Source of the DNA: an uncultured Pirellulaceae bacterium
GTDB taxonomy: Bacteria; Planctomycetota; Planctomycetia; Pirellulales; Pirellulaceae
DNA length: 24,519 nt
Direction: 5' to 3'
Assembly (NCBI GenBank): GCA_934278005.1
Contig: CAKQWG010000031.1
Span: forward strand, 1 to 24,519
Shown here piece by piece: positions 8,639 through 16,367 of the stretch. Below the pieces are notes generated by a model, which ran no database searches, was not told the DNA's origin, and saw only the letters and a program-made list of their open reading frames with translations. Within the stretch, counting starts at the first letter, position 1. Each line of letters begins with the position of its first letter. Made by a program: the position numbers and the translations under genes.

Positions 8639-9709
8639 TTGGATAACACGCCGGATCCCCTCTCCACTGAATCGGTGCTCTCGACTGAATTGGAAAACAC
8701 ACCGGATCCCTACTCCACGGAAGCAGCGCATGATGCTCAACCGGACAGTGCGCTGAACGCCGATTCGGCGGAAGCCGAGCACTATACTGAATTCGATAGT
8801 CCGCTCGAGGACGACTCCGTAGAATCCGAAGCGGGCCACGCAGAAGCTGAGTTCGACGACCCTGATGCGATCGCTTGGCGGCGGGTCGACCCGATCGACA
8901 TCGACGATCCGAAGAGTCTGGAGTTGTCAGCTGAGTTCATTGGGCGTTGGTCGACGCTGGTAAGCACAACCAACTGGGAGAAGGGACGCATCATTTACGA
9001 ATGGCGCGAAGCGCTGATGGGCTCCGAGTCGCCTGCGGTGGCCTACAGTGACGAAGCCTGGAGTCGCCGGGTGGGTGGAGTTTCCGCTCAACACGTTGGA
9101 CGTCTGCGCCGCGTCTACGAAAGATTCGGCAGCAGTTACACCAGCTATGCGGGCGCATACTGGAGCCACTTCCTGGCCGCACTCGACTGGGATGACGCCG
9201 AACTGTGGCTAGAGGGTGTGGCGCAAAGCGGCTGGAGCGTCTCCCAAATGCGACGCACGCGTTGGGAGTCGATGGGGGGCATCCCTGAGCAAGAGCCCAA
9301 CGATCAGGACATCAGCCCCGATGGATCGATCAGCGCGGTGGCCGATGAAGACTACACTCCGCTGGCCGAGCAGGAGGATCTAGCGGGTGCCAAGGATGGA
9401 CCGCGCAGCGTGGCCGAAGGTCCACGCCCGGACGGGCCCGATTTCGGAGACGAAGATGACACCTCACCCAGCCCGCAGGCATCCGCCGCTGCCGACGACG
9501 ATGTGCCCCCTTGGGAGGACGAAGGCGTTTCAGCTGAGCCAAGCGAGTCACCATTTGCGCGATTGCCCAGCCTGCCTGTCGACATGGCCGAAGCCCTCGA
9601 ACAATTCAAGCTAGCCATCATTCGCCATCGCGCCGACGGCTGGCGCGACGTCTCCCAGGCCGACACGCTACAATCCCTCGACGCTCTTAAAGCCTTCGTG
9701 AGCCTGTAA
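8639..9709 (+). CDS. acidic protein of unknown function with a conserved-looking helical core
   Basis: A 356-aa protein I do not recognise. Residues 1-75 are an acidic, low-complexity leader with the repeat NTPDPLSTE/NTPDPYSTE. Residues about 92-215 form a Trp-rich helical core (WSTLVSTTNWEKGRIIYEWR, AQHVGRLRRVYERFG, YWSHFLAALDWDDAELWLEG, GWSVSQMRRTRWESM). This recalls helical domains before ParB or DUF1016-type proteins, only by its W..F/L...GWS..Q.R pattern. Residues about 225-310 are again acidic and Pro-rich, and the last 45 are helical. There is no signal peptide or membrane segment. The start is TTG: it is the only start codon before the core, and GGAG at 8628-8631 is 7 nt upstream. DNA binding is a guess. 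Confidence 0.75.
   Translation: MDNTPDPLSTESVLSTELENTPDPYSTEAAHDAQPDSALNADSAEAEHYTEFDSPLEDDSVESEAGHAEAEFDDPDAIAWRRVDPIDIDDPKSLELSAEFIGRWSTLVSTTNWEKGRIIYEWREALMGSESPAVAYSDEAWSRRVGGVSAQHVGRLRRVYERFGSSYTSYAGAYWSHFLAALDWDDAELWLEGVAQSGWSVSQMRRTRWESMGGIPEQEPNDQDISPDGSISAVADEDYTPLAEQEDLAGAKDGPRSVAEGPRPDGPDFGDEDDTSPSPQASAAADDDVPPWEDEGVSAEPSESPFARLPSLPVDMAEALEQFKLAIIRHRADGWRDVSQADTLQSLDALKAFVSL
8645..8722 (+). repeat. 27-bp direct repeat, 51 bp apart, in the 5' end of the acidic-protein gene
   Basis: 8645-8671 and 8696-8722 match at 23 of 27 positions around CCGGATCCC and encode NTPDPLSTE and NTPDPYSTE. The intervening DNA is also Ser/Thr/Glu-coding, suggesting an internal duplication of about 51 bp. 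Confidence 0.6.
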
Positions 9710-10241
9710 CCACTAGTGTCGCTGATCGCTCGGGACGTCGATTGTATTACTGAAGTATTTGGGGTGTGACAACCCGCAGCGGGTAGTTTAACGCCGAGCC
9801 GCAGCAGGTCGCAGTTGCACAGATCGACTGGCCCAACGAGCGAGGCTTCATTGCACTGCAGCGCCTCACCAATTCGAACAGTCGCGGCCTGCGTAGGCGA
9901 CGGCACAGCTTAACTCTTTCCTCAATCAGCCCACCGTCGACTAGCTCATGCAATTGCAAAGCCTGTAAGTGCAAGCTCCTCCTGCGCAGCAGGCAGATTG
10001 CACCCGCATAAGGAGCTTTCGCGCGGCCCGGTAGCACTTATGACCGTTTGGCAGAACGTGGGTCGCGCGGCTACAAAAGCTACGACAAGTCGCAGCACTA
10101 CAAGGAGTCAACCCCCAACCCATAAACGGCTCTCAGCGTCTTACGTTCCGACGGCGTCAGCAACTAATTAGCCTAGCTGAACTCCGCCGCCCTCTGCGAC
10201 TTTTCGCTGTGTGCGTTAACGAACCAACACCTCCCCGCAAT
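9710..10241. other. 532-bp gap between convergent genes, no protein gene recognised
   Basis: This gap lies between the 3' ends of the acidic-protein gene and the YidR-like gene, where long gaps are unusual. Short open frames exist on the minus strand but show no family resemblance. A triloop hairpin ACCCG-CAG-CGGGT lies at 9772-9784, an 8-bp palindrome GCAATTGC near 9952-9959, and the nested inverted repeat at 9966-10040. I checked by eye for tRNA, tmRNA, RNase P and SRP signatures and saw none. It may be gene debris or house a small RNA. Confidence 0.4.
9966..10040. other. nested inverted repeat, possible structured RNA
   Basis: TAAGTGC (9966-9972) and AAGCTCCT (9973-9980) are adjacent and find exact complements in AGGAGCTT (10011-10018) and GCACTTA (10034-10040), giving 15 paired bases with a one-sided 15-nt loop. 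Inside is a smaller hairpin, CCTGC-GCA-GCAGG at 9981-9993. An alternative pairing, GTGCAA (9969-9974) with TTGCAC (9998-10003), would break the outer stem. No transcript start or terminator can be assigned, so the strand is open. Confidence 0.4.
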
Positions 10242-11672
10242 CTATCGCGCAATCATCTCACACACAAAAATTTGATTGCGCACCTTTTCCCCATCAGCCG
10301 CAGTTCCCCGCATGTATGCAACATACTTTCCATCCGGCGAGAACACGCACGCTTCAGGTCGCGGAGCCTGAGCGCCGGCATAGGCTTTGGTCAGACGCTG
10401 CGTCGCTCCGCTGGACGTATCGCTAACGCACACGCTTCCATTCATAACATGCGCTATCCACTTGCCATCTGGACTCCACGTAAAAGCCGACGCGATGTCG
10501 TGCGGATTTTTGGTCAGCTGGTTTAGCTGGCCGGTGCCGGGGCTGACTGTCCATAACTGCACAACTCCCTCATCATCGCGCATTAGAAAAGCGATGCGTG
10601 CGCCGTCTGGCGAACTGCGCAGCCAGTGTCGTGGTCCTTGGATGCCGGGATGTCTCCGCTGTGTTGTGTACGTCAAGCGACGTTGCACCACGCCGGCAGG
10701 CGGTTGAGGGCGAGTGGTTGAGGTGCCCTCGAGTGGACCGTCAGCGGCGCGCGTCAGGTCTGCGGGCAAATCGAGTAAGAAAACTTCATTCACATGGCGC
10801 CCGTCGGGGCTGAGCACTTCGCCTTGAAATGCGATTGCTCGCCGCTGGTGCTCACCATCGGCCCGCGCGTAGCCCGCACGACCAATCCACGCGTCTTCAC
10901 ACGCTCGACATATCTGATCTGAGCCGGGCTGTGGATTATCGTGCGTACGGCTTACCACCACCGAAAAATACTGACCATCATGATTGCGCGGATTGCCCGC
11001 ATCGACCGCCACGCGTTGGCCTGGCAAAAAATCCGCTGGCACGCTGACACCGATCTGCCGTACATTTTTTTCGTGGGGCGGCTGTCGCACGGCATCGAGT
11101 GCATCCAGTTCGGCCAACACATGATCTTCGTAGGTAAACGCAATCCATTGTCCGTCGCCCGAGAAGGTATGTACGTGGCTGCCACCGCGCAAGGCACCCG
11201 CCGTGAATGGAGGCGTGATGTCGCGGGCATCCATATTGATCAGTTTGTCGGCTTGGCTGCCATCGATAATAGCACCTCGCCGATGCCAGGCGTTGTAGCT
11301 CCATTCGGCAGTTGGATTTTCAGGGCCGTGGATAAAAACGATTCTGTCCGCCACGGGTGAGGTCGTAACGACTCCTACACAGGCAGCCTGTCGCGATTCA
11401 TAAATCGTCTCAACTGCACCAGTTGCAACGTGCACGCGCTCGATGCGGTTTCCGTCAAAGCGCGAACCGGCCAGATCGCTGCGCACATCGTAGTAGATCC
11501 ATTCGCCATCGTAGGACCAAACATTAGCGTTGGTCAGAACATGGTTACAGTTGTCGGAAGTTATCTGCCGCTCATTGGCCTCGCGTTTCGGCTCGGTCGC
11601 ACCGACCGATAAGCCAACAAATGCAGTAGAGAGCACCGTAAATGCAAACATTTGAAGCACAAGATCATGCAT
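10242..11672 (-). CDS. exported YidR-family (DUF3748) beta-propeller protein
   Basis: A 476-aa protein with an N-terminal signal-like segment (MFAFTVLSTAFVGLSVGA). It then follows the pattern I know from E. coli YidR/DUF3748 proteins: LTNANVWSYDGEWIYYDVRS, GNRIERVHVATGAVETIYES, RIVFIHGPENPTAEWSYNAW, LRGGSHVHTFSGDGQWIAF and VVSRTHDNPQPGSDQI. TolB/WD40-like blades are seen in FTWSPDGKWIAHVMNG and ACVFSPDGKYVAYMRG. The fold should be a beta-propeller outside the cytoplasm. The biochemical role of the family is not known to me. It stands alone, divergent from the secretin-like gene. Confidence 0.82.
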   Translation of the reverse strand: MHDLVLQMFAFTVLSTAFVGLSVGATEPKREANERQITSDNCNHVLTNANVWSYDGEWIYYDVRSDLAGSRFDGNRIERVHVATGAVETIYESRQAACVGVVTTSPVADRIVFIHGPENPTAEWSYNAWHRRGAIIDGSQADKLINMDARDITPPFTAGALRGGSHVHTFSGDGQWIAFTYEDHVLAELDALDAVRQPPHEKNVRQIGVSVPADFLPGQRVAVDAGNPRNHDGQYFSVVVSRTHDNPQPGSDQICRACEDAWIGRAGYARADGEHQRRAIAFQGEVLSPDGRHVNEVFLLDLPADLTRAADGPLEGTSTTRPQPPAGVVQRRLTYTTQRRHPGIQGPRHWLRSSPDGARIAFLMRDDEGVVQLWTVSPGTGQLNQLTKNPHDIASAFTWSPDGKWIAHVMNGSVCVSDTSSGATQRLTKAYAGAQAPRPEACVFSPDGKYVAYMRGTAADGEKVRNQIFVCEMIAR

Positions 11673-11722
11673 GGGTTACTCTCGCTGTGGTTATGGGGTG
11701 CCGCTGTGACACGAGCTGCGGG

Positions 11723-11735
11723 GTAACGAAGTTAC
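11723..11735. promoter_or_regulatory. small palindrome in the divergent yidR-like / secretin-like intergenic region
   Basis: GTAAC-GAA-GTTAC is a perfect 5-bp inverted repeat with a 3-bp centre, in the 188-bp gap between divergent genes, so it could be an operator. The same GTAAC/GTTAC arms form the outer stem of the 69-bp repeat at the right edge, which may be coincidence. Confidence 0.25.
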
Positions 11736-11860
11736 AGCACCACTCCCCCCAAATGAACCGATTTGTTTCTTTTAGGCCTTCATGAGTGTATAGTTGAGCG
11801 TGAAAGATTGCAGCGTAACGCAAGACTTTTCAGTCGCAAGGCCGCCGTTGAACAAGAGAC

Positions 11861-14800
11861 ATGTGGATGCAAGCAATTAGAATTTTGATCCTTCTGGCGG
11901 TTTCAACTTGTATGGTTGCGATCGCGAGCCGCGGGACTAGCCAAGAGGCGGCCGTGTCCAGCACCGCGGCAGCCCAGGCAGAGGCTGTACCGGCGGACGC
12001 TGCGCAGTCTGCCAAGGGGGCCAGGCCCGAGGGCCGCGGCCGTCCGCAAGCCGCTCAGCCAGCTGGCCAGTCCGCTTCCGGAGCGGAGGCCGCCGGCGGA
12101 AGCGCAAAGCCAGCGCCGGGCAGCGAAGGCAAACTAGGCAGCGAAGGCAAGCCAGACAGTAGCGCCGAAAAGCAAGCCGCAGAGAACGTCGCGCCGGTCA
12201 AGCGCGGCGCGCAGCCACCCAGCCCTCCCGACCCTAAAGAGCTGGAAGTTCTGCCCGACGCAAATGGACTTATCGCCTTTCAATTTCGCAACCAGCCCTG
12301 GCCAGATCTGCTGAAATGGCTGGCCGGCGTGTCGCACATGTCACTCGACTGGCAGGAGCTGCCGGGCGATTACGTCAACATCGTCACGCAGCGCAAGTAC
12401 GGCATCGAGGAAACGCGCGATCTGTTCAATGGCCACTTGCTGGCGCGCGGCTACACGCTGCTTGAAAAGGACGGCATGCTGCAAGTAGTCAAGACTGAGA
12501 AGATCAATCTGGCTTTGGTTCCCATCGTAGACGCGGATGATTTGCCCGCCCTGCCCGGTAACCGGTTCGTGCGAACGTCGTTCAAACTCGATACGCTAAT
12601 CGTAGACCAAATTGTCGAAGAGTTGCAACCACTGAAAAGCCGCAACGGCCAACTCATCGGCTTGACCGCTACCAATCGCCTGGAAGCGGTGGATTCGGTT
12701 TCGAACCTGATGGCAATCAAACGCATTATCGACGATGAGCAGTCTCCTGCAGCCATCGACATGTTGGCTCGCGAATTCAAACTGACGCACATCCGCGCAG
12801 AGGATGCGAAGCAACAACTGGAGCTTTTTCTGGGACTCAAGAAGGGAGCCGCTGCACCTGTTGACCCCAATGCCCAGATGCAGCAGATGCAGCAGCAGAT
12901 GCAGCAGCAGATGCAACAGCAAATGCAGCAGATGCAACAACAAATGCAGCAGAAGCAGCCCAATCAGGCGAGCCCCAGCAGTAGCGAAATCTACCTCGTG
13001 GCTAATTCGCGGTTGAACAGTGTGATCGCCCACGGGCCGCCCGACAAACTGGCTATCATCGACGCCTTTGTGCAGCGCATCGACGTACCGGGCGACTCGG
13101 CTATGAGTCTGGATATGCTCCAGAGCCGCATGAAGACCTATCGCTTGGCATCGCTCGATCCGGAGCGTCTCGCCCTGTCGCTGCAAAACATGGACGCCCT
13201 GGAACCCAAAACGCGGATTGAAGTCGACAGCAAGAACAAAGCTCTCATCGTGTTTGCCTCAGTGGCCGACCATCTGCTGATCGAGCAAGTCGTCGAGCGA
13301 CTGGACGGCAGCGCGCGCGAATTTGACGTGATCCAATTGCGACGTCTCCTGGCCGAAGATGTAGCGGGCACGATCAACATGATGATGGGCGGTGAGGACG
13401 AACCGCAGCAGCAACAATCCAATCGCTATTCATACTTCCCCTTCGGCCAGCCCAGCAACTCGGACAAGCAAGACACCACCGACAAGTTTCGGGTGACGGC
13501 CAACGTCAATGACAATCAGTTGCTCATTCGCGCCAACACCCAAGAGCGCCTGGAAATCAATAAGCTTCTCGTAAAACTCGGAGAGATTCCGCCCGAAGGC
13601 GGCTCGCGCAGTCCATTTCGCACGATCGATGCCGCGCGACTGCCGGAAACCTACGAATATCTTGAGCGCATTCAAAAGCAGTGGGCACTCGTTTCGGACG
13701 TACCTCTCGAACTGCCAGCCAAAGAAGCTTTCAATAAGGTGGAAAACGGGCAAGGCTCTCGGCAGACGCCAATTCTGCATACGCAAACCAAACCCGACGA
13801 AACTAAACCCGACGAAACTAAACCCGACGAAACTAAACCCGACGAAACTAAGCCCGACGAAACTAAGCCCGACGAAACCAAACCCGACGAAACTAAACCC
13901 GACGAAGAGCAGCCGGCTGTAGACAAACCGCCTGCGGCTCGGGATGACGATCAACAACCAGCAGCCGGCTCAGCCCGCCCCGATAGCCAACAAATCACCT
14001 CGCCCGTGCCGCTCGGTAAGCTCTCGCAGGTGGCCAATCGGCATCCCACGCAGTCTGCACTTGCGACCGACCCGCCTGTTATAGGACCCGCTGAGACGAC
14101 GACGCCTGCCTTGACACCAGAGGCCGACCGACCCTTGAGCGACGCGGCCTCCGACTCCCCCATTCGCATCGCGCTGGACGCGCAGGGCAACCTAGTGCTG
14201 TATTCAGAAAACCTGGAGGCTCTCAATGCGCTTGAGACGCTGATGTCCGACGTCTCTCCACCAGCTCGCCCTTATCACGTGGTGAGCGTCAAGCATCAGA
14301 CAGCTACTTGGATCACCTTTGACCTAGAAGATTACTTTAAAGATCTGGCGGCGGAAAGTGATAAAGAGCAGGATCCGCGCGCCGCTTACTACAGTTACAT
14401 TTTCGGAATCGAATCCGGACAGTCTCAGAAGAAAAAGACACCAGCCCAGCTGGGACGCAAACGCCCGCTGCGGTTCATCCCGAACAATGACACACAGACA
14501 ATCTTGGTCATTGGAGCGGACGATGACACGTTTGAAACAGTTCAACGCTTGGTTCAGCTATGGGACGTGCCCGACAAGGTCGATGACAGCCGCGTGCGGT
14601 ATACCCAAATTGTGCACATCAAACATTCGCGCGCCGAGGCACTGGTCGAGACGCTCAAAGAAGCCTTTCGTGATCTGCTCAGTTCCAACGACAAAGCCTT
14701 CCAAAAGAAACCTGGCGACGAGAAGGGACGCGAGGCCAGCGACACATCGGCCGATTCGTCCACGGTCACTTCCGAAGGGGGGATGAACTTCAGCTTTTCT

Positions 14801-15127
14801 GGCAAGGTTTCATTTGGCGTCGATCGTATCACCAACTCCATCCTCGTCTCCTCCGAAAAGCAACTGCTGCAGCTGCTGGTGAAAACTATCGAGGACCTCG
14901 ATCAGGCTGCCAAGTCAAGCGCTGAGATTGAAGTCCACAAAGTTGACTTGGCTGGCCAGGAGTCTTTCAGAAAGGCTCTGCAAGCGATTCTTGGACAGGA
15001 GGGAAAACGCCAGCCGCCGACCAATGTGCCTCCCAAGGGTCAACAGTCCGACGGTCAACAACAAACCGGTCCAGCCGCTGACGCCGCTAAATCCAACAAC
15101 GGTCGCACCCAAGCCTTAACTCAGTGA
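11861..15127 (+). CDS. very large secretin-N-domain (NolW/GspD-like) protein without a secretin pore
   Basis: A 1088-aa protein with an N-terminal signal peptide or anchor (residues 1-30). Residues about 30-125 are Ala/Gly/Pro-rich. Residues about 130-225 resemble the secretin N0 domain (IAFQFRNQPWPDLLKWLAG, ETRDLFNGHLLARGYTLLEK). Several NolW-like repeats follow, near 235-330, 425-482, 485-575, 803-905 and 913-1015, each with the pattern of a helix, a short NxLLI/NSILV strand and a second helix (for example NDNQLLIRANTQERLEINKL and ITNSILVSSEKQLLQLLVKT). They are separated by a Met/Gln run (340-364) and KPDET repeats (644-683). The C-terminal beta-barrel of type II/III secretins is absent, so it cannot form a channel itself. 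A periplasmic scaffold is likely. The HAF-repeat gene follows after 9 bp. Confidence 0.8.
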   Translation: MWMQAIRILILLAVSTCMVAIASRGTSQEAAVSSTAAAQAEAVPADAAQSAKGARPEGRGRPQAAQPAGQSASGAEAAGGSAKPAPGSEGKLGSEGKPDSSAEKQAAENVAPVKRGAQPPSPPDPKELEVLPDANGLIAFQFRNQPWPDLLKWLAGVSHMSLDWQELPGDYVNIVTQRKYGIEETRDLFNGHLLARGYTLLEKDGMLQVVKTEKINLALVPIVDADDLPALPGNRFVRTSFKLDTLIVDQIVEELQPLKSRNGQLIGLTATNRLEAVDSVSNLMAIKRIIDDEQSPAAIDMLAREFKLTHIRAEDAKQQLELFLGLKKGAAAPVDPNAQMQQMQQQMQQQMQQQMQQMQQQMQQKQPNQASPSSSEIYLVANSRLNSVIAHGPPDKLAIIDAFVQRIDVPGDSAMSLDMLQSRMKTYRLASLDPERLALSLQNMDALEPKTRIEVDSKNKALIVFASVADHLLIEQVVERLDGSAREFDVIQLRRLLAEDVAGTINMMMGGEDEPQQQQSNRYSYFPFGQPSNSDKQDTTDKFRVTANVNDNQLLIRANTQERLEINKLLVKLGEIPPEGGSRSPFRTIDAARLPETYEYLERIQKQWALVSDVPLELPAKEAFNKVENGQGSRQTPILHTQTKPDETKPDETKPDETKPDETKPDETKPDETKPDETKPDEEQPAVDKPPAARDDDQQPAAGSARPDSQQITSPVPLGKLSQVANRHPTQSALATDPPVIGPAETTTPALTPEADRPLSDAASDSPIRIALDAQGNLVLYSENLEALNALETLMSDVSPPARPYHVVSVKHQTATWITFDLEDYFKDLAAESDKEQDPRAAYYSYIFGIESGQSQKKKTPAQLGRKRPLRFIPNNDTQTILVIGADDDTFETVQRLVQLWDVPDKVDDSRVRYTQIVHIKHSRAEALVETLKEAFRDLLSSNDKAFQKKPGDEKGREASDTSADSSTVTSEGGMNFSFSGKVSFGVDRITNSILVSSEKQLLQLLVKTIEDLDQAAKSSAEIEVHKVDLAGQESFRKALQAILGQEGKRQPPTNVPPKGQQSDGQQQTGPAADAAKSNNGRTQALTQ
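12878..12952 (+). repeat. ATGCAGCAG-type microsatellite coding a Met/Gln run
   Basis: About 75 bp made of ATG plus two or three CAG/CAA codons, repeated. It encodes MQQ and MQQQ units at residues 340-364 of the secretin-like protein, between two NolW-like domains. It is probably a slippage-prone flexible linker. Confidence 0.85.
13790..13909 (+). repeat. eight 15-bp tandem repeats coding KPDET
   Basis: Eight consecutive in-frame copies of AAACCCGACGAAACT, with A/G or T/C changes at a few third positions, encode KPDET seven times and KPDEE once (residues 644-683). The near-identity of the DNA, beyond what the protein needs, points to recent expansion by slippage or unequal crossover. Confidence 0.95.
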
Positions 15128-15136
15128 GCCCACTCG

Positions 15137-16333
15137 ATGCCACGTTCTTATTTGCTAGTTAGTCTATTGGCCCTGGCGCCATTCACCGGGTGCTGGCGAG
15201 TTGCCGCGAGCAATGACCTGCGCGTCCGCAACGTAGCCGGAGACGATTTTACGCTGGAGGTGTTCGACAATTCCCGCACGCTCTCTCGAGCACTAGCCAT
15301 CAACGCCACCGGGCAAATCATTGGTCTGCGCGAAGTCGCCGACGAAGCTGGCACGCAGCTGAGCGAGCAACCGTTTTTTTTCGACGGACAAAAAATGACC
15401 ACGCTGCCACTGCTCGATGGTTATACCAATTTAGAAATTCGCGCACTGAGCGATAGCGGTTCGGTGGTCGGCTATGCCAGCCGCCCGCTGGGACATCCCC
15501 AGGGGAGTCTGACCGGTTTCGTGTGGGATTCGAAGACGGGAAAGATGACGCGGCTGATGCCCGCCGGACAGGACACAGGCTGCCACGCGCAAGCCATCAG
15601 CGCCGATGGCACGCGAATTACCGGCTATACCGCCGGCTCGCTCCCATCGCGAATGCTTCCCTGCCTATGGACTTGGAGTGCTGCCACTAAGACTTGGGAT
15701 ATCCAGACGCTTGACACTTTGGAAGAATTCAACCCATACATCATGTCGAGCAATGTGCTGATTTCGCCCGACGGGCAACGCATCGTAGCCTGCATCACGG
15801 TAGCCGCGCTACCTAACAATATTTTCGATAGCTCGCTCTTTCAGTGGACGCGCGTCGATGGACAGTGGCAGCGACAATTGTTGAGCGACGAACAGATGAA
15901 CCTCAGCGATATCAACAACTCCGGTCAGATCGCCGGGACGGTGACTACGCAACAGGGTCGGCGGCCATGTAGGATCGAATCATCGGGAGAGATCAAGCTC
16001 ATCGAACTGCTGCCCGGCGATGAATCGGGCGAGGCGCGGGCTATCGACGAATCCGGCACCGTCGTCGGCTTTAGCGATGATCCGGCTGGCCCTACAGGAG
16101 GCCCACAGGCGTTCGTCTGGAGCCATGGGTCCACCCGTCCGCTTGCCCTGCCTCGTGCAACCACGGCTAGCATGGCCTTCGGTATCAACGAGGCCGGGCA
16201 GATTGCCGGGCTGCTCGACGTGGCCAGCTCAGCTGCCGCCGTGCCAGACAGCGATCAGCCAGACAGCGATTTGGATGATCTGAACATCCAAACGCTCGCC
16301 TTTCGCTGGACACCCAAAGTCAGCGCCAAGTAG
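15137..16333 (+). CDS. HAF-repeat extracellular protein, probably lipid-anchored
   Basis: A 398-aa protein with a signal peptide (LLVSLLALAPFTGCW), where GC may be an imperfect lipobox (F at -3). The rest is made of HAF-type repeats: RALAINATGQIIGLRE, IRALSDSGSVVGYAS then GFVWDSKTGKMTRL, AQAISADGTRITGYT, LSDINNSGQIAGTV, ARAIDESGTVVGFSD then AFVWSHG, and FGINEAGQIAGLLD then AFRW. Each pairs an [AI]xSGxxVG strand with a [AF]x[VR]W strand, predicting a beta-propeller. The family has no known activity. Only 9 bp separate it from the secretin-like gene, so the two are probably cotranscribed and both act in the envelope. Confidence 0.82.
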   Translation: MPRSYLLVSLLALAPFTGCWRVAASNDLRVRNVAGDDFTLEVFDNSRTLSRALAINATGQIIGLREVADEAGTQLSEQPFFFDGQKMTTLPLLDGYTNLEIRALSDSGSVVGYASRPLGHPQGSLTGFVWDSKTGKMTRLMPAGQDTGCHAQAISADGTRITGYTAGSLPSRMLPCLWTWSAATKTWDIQTLDTLEEFNPYIMSSNVLISPDGQRIVACITVAALPNNIFDSSLFQWTRVDGQWQRQLLSDEQMNLSDINNSGQIAGTVTTQQGRRPCRIESSGEIKLIELLPGDESGEARAIDESGTVVGFSDDPAGPTGGPQAFVWSHGSTRPLALPRATTASMAFGINEAGQIAGLLDVASSAAAVPDSDQPDSDLDDLNIQTLAFRWTPKVSAK

Positions 16334-16348
16334 CCTTCGAAAAGGCTA
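16331..16348. terminator. hairpin that includes the HAF gene stop codon
   Basis: TAGCCTT (16331-16337), loop CGAA, AAGGCTA (16342-16348) is a perfect 7-bp stem with a stable-type tetraloop. The TAG of the left arm is the stop codon of the HAF gene, and the convergent aminotransferase stop lies 20 bp further. It could end transcripts from both sides, although no T-run follows. Confidence 0.5.
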
Positions 16349-16367
16349 CCGCGTCAGCTGCATCTGC

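Noticed and set aside
9352-10123. Minus-strand open frames across the end of the acidic-protein gene and the gap after it
   Set aside because: The translations are Cys/Arg-rich with no recognisable domain or ribosome site. They are not good enough to call a gene or pseudogene.
9710-10241. tRNA, tmRNA, RNase P RNA or SRP RNA
   Set aside because: I looked on both strands for their signature sequences (TPsiC-type arm, the GAGGAAAGTCC block, the 3' end of tmRNA, the SRP tetraloop region) and found none.
11861-15127. Type II/III secretion channel (GspD) call for the large protein
   Set aside because: Only N0 and NolW-like domains are visible, with no C-terminal secretin barrel, so the channel name would mislead.
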